Below are positions 9,063 to 15,977 of a stretch of 64,000 nt of DNA, piece by piece. Position numbers and translations under genes: made by a program. Origin of the DNA: DASXUG01 sp036504995 (GTDB lineage Bacteria; Pseudomonadota; Gammaproteobacteria; Burkholderiales; Methylophilaceae); the NCBI GenBank assembly GCA_036504995.1, contig DASXUG010000011.1:1-64000 (forward strand), written 5' to 3'. Below the pieces are notes generated by a model. It saw nothing but the letters and a program-made list of their open reading frames with translations. It ran no database searches and was not told where the DNA came from. The first letter of the stretch is position 1; each line of letters begins with the position of its first letter.

Positions 9063-9821
9063 TTACTCTAACTTGAACGATACTGGGACTAAAATATTGA
9101 AAGAGCGTCCACGCAAAGCCTCAGGGGGAGGAGGAAAGTTAGCTTTCTTGACCATTTCTAAAGCTTGTTTATCTAACGCATCAAAAGTGCTTGAGTCATG
9201 AACTTTGCTCGAAACCACATTACCATTACTATCAAGTTGAAGCTCTAAGATCACCTCGCCTTCCCAACCGCGCATTTGTGCAATTTTTGGGTATTGCTTA
9301 TGTTTAGCAAGCTCACGGGCTAACGCGCTGCCGTACTGATTTTTTGCTGCATCAATATCAGTCTGGCTAGGGCCTGTTTTGACTGGCTCTGGTGGTGGGG
9401 GAGGAGGAGGCGCTGTGACGACAGGTGTTGCCTCAGCTTTGGGCGCCACTGCGATCACGGGGGGTGCCGTAACTTCGGGTGAGGGTTGAGGTGGCGGTGT
9501 TTCTGTTGTGGTCGATTTCGATTTAACCACAGGCTCTGGTGAGGGTGTCACCTTAGGCGCAGGGGTGGGTTCTGGTTTAACTTTTTGCTCTGGTTTTACA
9601 GGCTCTGGGTTAGCCTCAGGTTTAGGTGGCTGAAGCGGCTGCGGAGGCTCTACTTTTTTGATGGGGGCCAGCTCAATCACTAGCTCAGGTTCTGGCGGCT
9701 CTTTCTCAATATGTACGCTAGGCAAAACGAGCACAGCTATTAGGTGCAAGATAATGGAAAGCCCTATTGTCCAGCCTAAAGCAATGTCATGTTGTTGAGG
9801 TTTTAAAGAGTAAGTTGCCAC
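9063..9821 (-). CDS. TonB family energy-transducing protein
   Basis: A 252-residue protein with one N-terminal membrane segment (GLSIILHLIAVLVLPSV near residues 18-36), a long Pro/Glu/Lys-rich region (about residues 40-150) able to span the periplasm, and a C-terminal TonB domain with YPKIAQMRGWEGEVILEL. TonB couples the proton-motive force through ExbB-ExbD to outer-membrane receptors. No exbB or exbD is adjacent. The gene is fused tail-to-head with an orphan histidine kinase, with no spacer between them. A TonB-dependent receptor is encoded 6 kb away at 15978. Confidence 0.9.
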   Translation of the reverse strand: MATYSLKPQQHDIALGWTIGLSIILHLIAVLVLPSVHIEKEPPEPELVIELAPIKKVEPPQPLQPPKPEANPEPVKPEQKVKPEPTPAPKVTPSPEPVVKSKSTTTETPPPQPSPEVTAPPVIAVAPKAEATPVVTAPPPPPPPEPVKTGPSQTDIDAAKNQYGSALARELAKHKQYPKIAQMRGWEGEVILELQLDSNGNVVSSKVHDSSTFDALDKQALEMVKKANFPPPPEALRGRSFNILVPVSFKLE

Positions 9822-10208
9822 AGTTTTTTCTAAATGCGCGTATCGTTTTTATTAAAGTGTCGCTGATTATACAATAATCGGCTTGTTATTGTTGGGCTGT
9901 AAGCGCCTATTGACGGGCTTTTAAAGTGGTTGCTGTTGGTTGTTTATAGCCAACTGGGTGTGGGTGCATTTATTTTTTATGCTTTTGGGAAGATGTGGAC
10001 TTATTGATTGTTGGTAATTGATTATTTTTTGATAAAAATAAAATAACTAGTGATAGCTTTATGTAAAAACGAGAAGTTAGTTCAAGCCGACTGTTGCAGT
10101 TATGGTTTCAATTGGTTACAATTTGATAATAATTTGGTAACATTAAACAGTTTTGGTAATTTTATGGGTATTCATTAATTGTATTACTTTTTTATCGAAG
10201 GAGTAATC
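9822..10208. other. Intergenic region with imperfect inverted repeat
   Basis: This 387-base AT-rich gap lies between the divergent TonB gene and the PEP-CTERM gene and must hold both promoters. At 10115-10141 GTTAC and GTAAC arms, extended by A/T-rich partly matching bases, form an imperfect 27-base inverted repeat about 70 bases before the PEP-CTERM start. I see no RNA gene or ORF of interest. Confidence 0.4.
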
Positions 10209-10754
10209 TTGAAGGCTTTATTAAATACAATACACTTGGCGCTATTTACAGTAGCTTTGACCAGTGCAATTTTTTCATGCAATGTTTCAGCAAATACAGT
10301 TGTTGATGTTTCAGGAAGTGACTTGTTTGGAAACTCCATGACTGGCTCGTTCACATATGGTGATGTATTAGATGTGGATGGAAATTATACCTTGGACAGT
10401 GCAGCGTTAACCTATGCTGGTAAACTCTTTGATACTATTTTGCAAGTTAACCTGATCAGCCCAAGTGGCACTAACTCTAAGGTAGCCAGTGCTAAGTCAG
10501 GATATGTATTTAGTTTGTTAGACTCATCCAGTAATGTATTGACATTTAGATCATATGTGGACAACGCTATTGGCATTATAGATACCTCAACATGGAGTTC
10601 AGAGGATCAAGGTTCTTTTATTAGCATATACAATACAAAAGCTTCTGAACACGTTTTTGCTGCAGTTCCAGAACCTAAGACTTATGTCATGCTTTTGGCT
10701 GGCTTAGGCTTCATAGCTTTTACTACGCGTCGTACATACCATTCAGCTACGTAG
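10209..10754 (+). CDS. PEP-CTERM sorting domain protein
   Basis: A 181-residue secreted protein with an N-terminal signal peptide (cleavage near VSANT) and a C-terminal PEP-CTERM signal: VPEPKTY, a hydrophobic stretch LLAGLGFIAF and a basic tail TRRTYHS. Such proteins are recognised by an exosortase and usually end up at the cell surface or in the matrix of EPS-producing bacteria. The central domain is not recognised. I chose TTG 10209 because AAGGAG lies five bases upstream and the signal peptide then begins MKALLNTIH; a longer TTG start at 10179 has no RBS. No exosortase is in the window. Confidence 0.8.
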   Translation: MKALLNTIHLALFTVALTSAIFSCNVSANTVVDVSGSDLFGNSMTGSFTYGDVLDVDGNYTLDSAALTYAGKLFDTILQVNLISPSGTNSKVASAKSGYVFSLLDSSSNVLTFRSYVDNAIGIIDTSTWSSEDQGSFISIYNTKASEHVFAAVPEPKTYVMLLAGLGFIAFTTRRTYHSAT

Positions 10755-10782
10755 TTACCAGAGAATAAGGAATTACGCAAAC

Positions 10783-11727
10783 TTACTCCCACTCGAGCGC
10801 GGGGTAAATGTTGTTGACGTTACGGCGATTCACAATATCAAATAATACCCACTTATCTTTCTCGGTGGCTGCTGCGCTGTCCATTGTGGTTTCCATGATA
10901 ATGCCTTTTTTGATGCTAGTACGTACATCACTTAATAGTACATTTAAGTAGCGTTGCTCATTGTTTAAAGCGGTTTTCCAATCTTTAGCAATTGCACCGT
11001 GTCCAGCGATAATTTGTGAGGCGTCAGATTGTTTTAATTGATCTATTGATGCAATCCAGCCTTTAATGTCGCCATCAATCGACGGTGTGCGCTCGACAAA
11101 TAGTAAGTCCCCCGACCACAAGGTTTTGCTTTTGCTATCCAACACGGTGATATCGGTATTGGTGTGAGAGGTGGGGTAAGCCGTAACGGTGAGTTTACGA
11201 TCACCTAAATCCAGCTCGGCAGTGGTTTGCACAGGGATTGTTGGCTTAATAAAGTCACTACCTACGGCATCATCACCCAAATAGGTATTGTTAATACGCG
11301 TGTAGCTTTCTCTGCGGCGTTCCATTGCATCTGCCAATTTGGCATGCCCGACAAATTGCGGTTTGTCTTGTACAAATGCAGCGTTGCCAAAAATGTGGTC
11401 TGGGTGCACATGCGTGTTAATCACATACAAAATAGGTAAGGGCGTGATTTTTCGGATGGCATCATGCAGTTGCTGACCAACTTTTAAGCTACCGCCTGTG
11501 TCTATGACTGCAACGCCTTTGCTACCTATGACAAAGCTGATATTACAGATATCGCCATGATAGCCTTCAGAGATGTCTTCATGTATGCCATGGTGTACAT
11601 AAATTTGGTCGCCAGCACTCTCCAGTTTCAATCCGTCAGCCAGCGCTACGCTGCATCCCATCAGGGCAATGAAGCTAGCTAATAGGTATCGTTTAAATTC
11701 ATTTAGTATGGTATTCCTTGGCATCAC
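10783..11727 (-). CDS. Quinoprotein-associated metallo-beta-lactamase-fold hydrolase
   Basis: A 314-residue exported metallo-beta-lactamase-fold protein. A signal peptide (residues 1-30) is followed by the zinc motif NTHVHPDHIFGN near residue 105, HTNTDITV near 187, SGDLLF near 204 and a final AGHGAI histidine near 243. It resembles the zinc metallohydrolases found beside PQQ-dependent dehydrogenases and SoxYZ-like carriers (quinoprotein relay group); their substrate is unknown to me. The divergent neighbour is cytochrome b561 and the complete xoxF follows, which fits that group. Confidence 0.8.
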   Translation of the reverse strand: MMPRNTILNEFKRYLLASFIALMGCSVALADGLKLESAGDQIYVHHGIHEDISEGYHGDICNISFVIGSKGVAVIDTGGSLKVGQQLHDAIRKITPLPILYVINTHVHPDHIFGNAAFVQDKPQFVGHAKLADAMERRRESYTRINNTYLGDDAVGSDFIKPTIPVQTTAELDLGDRKLTVTAYPTSHTNTDITVLDSKSKTLWSGDLLFVERTPSIDGDIKGWIASIDQLKQSDASQIIAGHGAIAKDWKTALNNEQRYLNVLLSDVRTSIKKGIIMETTMDSAAATEKDKWVLFDIVNRRNVNNIYPALEWE

Positions 11728-11956
11728 ATTCCTTAGAAAATATTGAACTTCAATGAGTTAATTAAGCTCATAGCCTCAGGTTAAGCATGGTATCACTATG
11801 ATAGCCAGTTCGATCTAAAAGTTGCACTTGGTCAAGTCTGTATTTCTTCAAGACTGGCTTGCAAGAGCGCAATCACATTGCTTTTGAAATCGTGCGAATT
11901 GAAAAAGTGTATACTGGGAGACTGTAATTATTACCGATAAACAACAGGGAAAACGT

Positions 11957-12487
11957 ATGAATTCAAATTTACGCTACACTAAAACCGCCATTATTTTGCA
12001 TTGGTTGATCGGATTTGCGATTTTTGGCATGTTTGCACTGGGTTGGTATATGACCGACTTGCCAAAAAACACACCTGAGCGTGCTTTTTATTTTAATTTG
12101 CATAAATCAGTAGGCATTACGATTTTAGCTTTAGTCGCATTTAGAATTTATTGGCGCATTACCCATCGACCACCAGCTTTATTGGATAGCCTGTCTGCGA
12201 TAGAGAAAAAATTGGCAACGGGTGGTCACCATCTATTGTATTTGTTGATGATTGCTGTGCCAGCCACTGGCATCATCATGTCTAGCTTTACTAAGTTTGG
12301 TGCCAAATGGTTTGGTTTTGTCGTTGTGGCGGGTGTGGATAATCACGATATGCACGAGCTGTATGAAGGGATTCATGAGAATGTAGGCATTATTTTGCTC
12401 GTTATCATTGCGGTGCATGTGCTTGGCGCGATTAAGCACAAGTTTATTGATAAAGATAAAACGATGCAGCGTATGTCTCTGCACTAA
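11957..12487 (+). CDS. Cytochrome b561
   Basis: A 176-residue inner-membrane dihaem cytochrome b of the bacterial b561 family with four predicted membrane helices. Likely haem-ligand histidines are visible in ILHWLIGF (near 14), LHKSVGI (near 50), GGHHLLY (near 95) and VHVLGAIKHKF near the C-terminus. These proteins usually pass electrons between quinol and periplasmic acceptors. AACAGGGAAAACGT precedes the ATG. Its position between the quinoprotein-associated hydrolase and xoxF suggests a role near methanol oxidation, but this is inference. Confidence 0.88.
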   Translation: MNSNLRYTKTAIILHWLIGFAIFGMFALGWYMTDLPKNTPERAFYFNLHKSVGITILALVAFRIYWRITHRPPALLDSLSAIEKKLATGGHHLLYLLMIAVPATGIIMSSFTKFGAKWFGFVVVAGVDNHDMHELYEGIHENVGIILLVIIAVHVLGAIKHKFIDKDKTMQRMSLH

Positions 12488-12499
12488 CAACTGGTACTA

Positions 12500-12519
12500 G
12501 CACGTGGTGCACCACGTGC
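12500..12519. repeat. Perfect 20-bp palindrome after cytochrome b561
   Basis: GCACGTGGTGCACCACGTGC reads the same on both strands. It lies 13 bases after the cytochrome b561 stop codon, is GC-rich compared with its surroundings, and is flanked by two AACTGG hexamers. There is no T run, so it is not a typical intrinsic terminator; one such terminator follows at 12573. Confidence 0.6.
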
Positions 12520-12572
12520 AACTGGCAAATTGTGTTTTTGCACAAGATTGAACAAATATTGAGTTCAGTGAT

Positions 12573-12606
12573 AATAAAAAAGGGCGCTTAGGCGCCCTTT
12601 TTTATT
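12573..12606. terminator. Rho-independent terminator after cytochrome b561
   Basis: GGGCGC (12582-12587) pairs with GCGCCC (12592-12597) around a TTAG loop, extended by A and T runs on either side, which gives a strong and nearly symmetric terminator. Confidence 0.9.
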
Positions 12607-12733
12607 GGCGGCATTTTAGTGCGCAAAATAATTCAGGTAGTCAATGAGACATAAGTGTTGGTAAATGTTGGTGATTTGTTTCAAATTTCTGTCAGTTGTG
12701 TCCAGTTTTATCAATTTGTACGGCGCATTAACA

Positions 12734-12771
12734 TTTTGTAACTTGACCTTGTCAGTAGCTAACTCTAGCAT
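12734..12771 (+). promoter_or_regulatory. Predicted xoxF promoter with shared 13-mer
   Basis: TTGACC (12743-12748) and TAGCAT (12766-12771) are separated by 17 bases and match the sigma-70 -35 and -10 boxes at 5/6 and 4/6 positions. The -35 box overlaps the end of TTTTGTAACTTGA (12734-12746), also found upstream of xoxG at 1496. The implied leader is about 110 bases. The promoter itself is a prediction. Confidence 0.5.
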
Positions 12772-12891
12772 TGGCGCGGCTGGCACGCTAACTGCTTAGA
12801 GAATTGGGCTTATTTTTAAGCGGTTGTGAGCTAGCTGATACCTGTAAGGTATTGTAAAAGTTGTATCAATTAATTGTTTGGAGAAAATTTA

Positions 12892-14769
12892 ATGAACTTG
12901 AAGAAAATTAAGTTGGCATTAGGCGCGGTTGCTGGTGTTTCATTAGCAATGCCAATGTTAGCTTTTGCTGCTGCCGATATGGAAGCGGCTATGAAGGATG
13001 CAAACAACTGGGCGCATCCACGTGGTCAATATAATAACCAAGGTTATAGCACCTTGGCACAAATCAACAAAAGCAATGTTAAAAAACTGAACGAAGCTTG
13101 GACATTTTCCACAGGCGTAAACCGTGGTCACGAAGGTTCGCCAATAGTTGTTGGCAACATGATGTACGTGCACACTGCATTCCCGAATAATATTTACGCA
13201 CTTGACCTAAACGATAATCAAAAAATCGTCTGGACATATTTCCCTAAACAAGACCCAAGCGTACAAGCAGTATTGTGCTGCGACAACGTTTCACGTGGTC
13301 TAGGTTATGGCGATGGCAAGATCTTCTTGCAACAAAACGACGGTATGTTGGTGGCTTTAGATGCTAAAACTGGTGCTAAGGTTTGGGAAGTAAAAGTCAC
13401 CGATCCTAAAGTTGGAGCTACTAACACCAATGCGCCACACGTAATTAAAGACAAAGTATTAACAGGTTGTTCAGGTGCTGAGTTTGGTGTGCGTTGCTTT
13501 ATCGTTGCTTACAGTATTAAAGATGGTTCACAACTCTGGAAAGCTTACTCAACAGGTCCAGACTCTGAAACTTTGCATGACGCAAATACCAACAAAGAAA
13601 ATCCTCAATACAACGTGTTATCCGTATATGAAGACGTAAATGGTGGTAACAGAGAAGGCGGTTCTTTCAAAAAGTTACCATTTAATAAATTAAAAATCGG
13701 TGAACAAGAGCTTGGTACACGTACATGGTTGAAACCACAGGCCGTTAAAGATGGTTGGCAGCATGGTGGTGGCTCTGTATGGGGCTGGTGGCCGTATGAT
13801 CCACGTACAAACCTGGTGTACTACGGTTCAGGTAACCCATCTGTTTGGAACCCAGACGTACGTCCAGGTGACAACAAATGGTCTATGACCGTGACTGCGC
13901 GTGATTTAGACACGGGTATGGCGAAATGGGCGATGCAAATGACGCCACATGATGAGTGGGATTACGATGGTATTAACGAAGTGATCTTGTTCGACAAAGG
14001 TGGTAAAACCTATGCAACGCATATGGACCGCAACGGTTTTGTTTACACTTGGAAAGCCGATAACGGCACTTTAGTGGTGGCTAATAAAATCCACTCATTT
14101 GTAAACTGGGCTAGCGATGTTGATTTGAAAACTGGCGTGCCTAACAAATTGGCTTCAGCTTCCACGCACCAAGACTACAATGCAAAAGGCGTTTGTCCTG
14201 CTGCTTTGGGTACCAAAGACCAGCAACCAGCGGCTTACAGCCCACGCACTGGTTTAGAGTACATTCCATTAAACCATGTGTGCATGACTTACGAGCCAGT
14301 TGAATCTAAATATGTGGCTGGTCAACCATGGGTTGGTGCTACATTGACTATGTTTGCTGGTCCTGATGGCGTAATGGGTGGTTTCTCAGCTTGGGATCCA
14401 ATCAAAGGTAAATCAGTTTGGTACAACAAAGAGAAATTCTCTGCTTGGGGTGGCGTGCTTGCAACGGCTTCAGACTTAGTGTTCTACGGTACCTTGGATC
14501 GTTGGTTCAGAGCTGTTGATGCACAATCAGGCAAGGAGCTTTGGAAATTCCAAGTGGGTTCTGGTGTGATTGGTAATGCATTTACCTACGGCAACAAAGG
14601 CAAACAATACGTTGGTGTGCTTTCAGGCATCGGTGGTTGGGCTGGTGTAGCGATGAACTTAGGTATGACTAACGATACAGATGGCCTTGGTGCTGCTGGT
14701 GGTTACAAAGAGCTTACTAAGTACAATGCTGCGCCTGGCGGCGGTGCGTTGAACGTATTTAGTCTTTAA
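12892..14769 (+). CDS. xoxF: XoxF-type lanthanide-dependent methanol dehydrogenase
   Basis: The complete 625-residue enzyme oxidises methanol in the periplasm with PQQ and a lanthanide. A signal peptide ends near residue 26 (MLAFA). The vicinal disulfide pair Cys129-Cys130 is present, GCSGAEFG holds the metal-binding Glu, SGNPSVWN the Asn, and HDEWDYDG holds Asp357 (catalytic) and Asp359, the extra Asp that marks lanthanide-type enzymes; MxaF has Ala at that position. Tryptophan-docking propeller repeats run through the chain. The start at ATG 12892 has GGAGA upstream. Neighbours are cytochrome b561, a SoxYZ-like carrier and a TonB receptor. The 3' third is a near duplicate of the gene at 2-448. 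Confidence 0.97.
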   Translation: MNLKKIKLALGAVAGVSLAMPMLAFAAADMEAAMKDANNWAHPRGQYNNQGYSTLAQINKSNVKKLNEAWTFSTGVNRGHEGSPIVVGNMMYVHTAFPNNIYALDLNDNQKIVWTYFPKQDPSVQAVLCCDNVSRGLGYGDGKIFLQQNDGMLVALDAKTGAKVWEVKVTDPKVGATNTNAPHVIKDKVLTGCSGAEFGVRCFIVAYSIKDGSQLWKAYSTGPDSETLHDANTNKENPQYNVLSVYEDVNGGNREGGSFKKLPFNKLKIGEQELGTRTWLKPQAVKDGWQHGGGSVWGWWPYDPRTNLVYYGSGNPSVWNPDVRPGDNKWSMTVTARDLDTGMAKWAMQMTPHDEWDYDGINEVILFDKGGKTYATHMDRNGFVYTWKADNGTLVVANKIHSFVNWASDVDLKTGVPNKLASASTHQDYNAKGVCPAALGTKDQQPAAYSPRTGLEYIPLNHVCMTYEPVESKYVAGQPWVGATLTMFAGPDGVMGGFSAWDPIKGKSVWYNKEKFSAWGGVLATASDLVFYGTLDRWFRAVDAQSGKELWKFQVGSGVIGNAFTYGNKGKQYVGVLSGIGGWAGVAMNLGMTNDTDGLGAAGGYKELTKYNAAPGGGALNVFSL

Positions 14770-14831
14770 TATAGATTTGCACTCAGTTGGTTAATTTCTA
14801 AACTGGGTGTTAATTTAACAGTTAAAGTAAT

Positions 14832-14868
14832 AAAAAGCCCTGCTCCAATATTGAAGCAGGGCTTTTTT
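14832..14868. terminator. Bidirectional terminator between xoxF and the SoxYZ-like gene
   Basis: A 13-bp perfect stem (14832-14844 with 14855-14867, core GCCCTGCT/AGCAGGGC) with A and T runs on both flanks separates two convergent genes. Confidence 0.93.
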
Positions 14869-14890
14869 ATGTGTCGGGCTATTTAAGTAT

Positions 14891-15703
14891 TTATGCTTTT
14901 ACATCAATCTGATGTGTAAATTCTTTGCCTTCATTATCCACCGCTTTCACCTCTAATTTACCCGCTGCATCGGGGATAATATCAAAGCGTAAATATGGAT
15001 CTTCACTTGTCCCAACGCCAAAATCTACGTTCATCACAGGTTTGCCATTTAAGGTAAATGCTGCTTTTTGAATATAAAATGCTGGTACAAAACCCTGAGA
15101 CACTAAATCGCGTTGCAAGCCCGTACGCATAGGGTGTTTGATGATAAATGTAGCGGGAGTTGCCACACCAATTTTTACAGGGTCTTCGACTTGTAGTTTG
15201 ATTTTACCTGCGGCGGCGCGAATCTCAGCTTCGTTGCCATCCACCGTACCACCGCAACCACCAGCGGCGCGAATCACCACATTGGTCATAAATAATTTAC
15301 CATCAGCCGTTTCGCCAATGGCGTGAATGTAAGAGTCAGTTTCCATACGAATGCGGGTGGAAAGCTGCAAGTTGCCCAGTGCCTCTGTCAAATGGTACGT
15401 GGCAGCCAGCGGAATAGGGTTTGCATCTACAATTAAATATACATTTTTGATAACGGCAGTACTTGATTGGTCAACTGTCAGCGTAATAGGCACTTGAGCT
15501 CCGCTCTCTGCGCGGCGTGGGCCAGTGAGTTTCATAAATGGCGCCTCTGTGATCGCGCGTTTGGCAAAAAAAGCTTCTTTAACTACTGGCCATACCTTGT
15601 CTGAGGCTTCTGCATTGGCGTTACTGCTTAATGACAGTAAGCCAATTGCGCACATCAGATTGATTAACCCCACAGGCAGCAAATGGGTGCGAATTTTTTT
15701 CAT
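14891..15703 (-). CDS. Quinoprotein dehydrogenase-associated SoxYZ-like carrier protein
   Basis: The 270-residue exported protein has a signal peptide (to about residue 32), a SoxY-like domain ending in AAGGCGGTVDGN near residue 152, which contains the GGCGG-type cysteine motif used by SoxY to carry its substrate, and a C-terminal SoxZ-like domain (from ~165) with HPMRTGLQRD. In this family SoxY and SoxZ are fused. It recurs beside PQQ-dependent dehydrogenases and the metallohydrolase group seen at 10783; the carried group is not known to me. It is convergent with xoxF. Confidence 0.85.
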   Translation of the reverse strand: MKKIRTHLLPVGLINLMCAIGLLSLSSNANAEASDKVWPVVKEAFFAKRAITEAPFMKLTGPRRAESGAQVPITLTVDQSSTAVIKNVYLIVDANPIPLAATYHLTEALGNLQLSTRIRMETDSYIHAIGETADGKLFMTNVVIRAAGGCGGTVDGNEAEIRAAAGKIKLQVEDPVKIGVATPATFIIKHPMRTGLQRDLVSQGFVPAFYIQKAAFTLNGKPVMNVDFGVGTSEDPYLRFDIIPDAAGKLEVKAVDNEGKEFTHQIDVKA

Positions 15704-15977
15704 GATGATCTCCTAAGCGATGTTTTTATTATCATTTTATATGGCCTTGATTTTATCTACACTAACTAGCTAACATCAAATTTGATAGCGTATACAGTGG
15801 TAAGTTCAGCCCGTTTTTATATAAGTCTAGTATATATTAGTCGTGATAGGGTGTGTCGTATGTGACTAACATCACTAAAGCGATAAAACTCATGATTATC
15901 CGCAAGATAATAATGGTTATTTGTTGGTAAAATGCGCCCTTGGCAATCATTTAGACTTTGAAAACATGGCGTGCGTA

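Noticed and set aside
15905..15930. Fur-box-like sequence upstream of the TonB receptor
   Set aside because: Only about 12 of 19 positions match the consensus, which is not enough to call a site.
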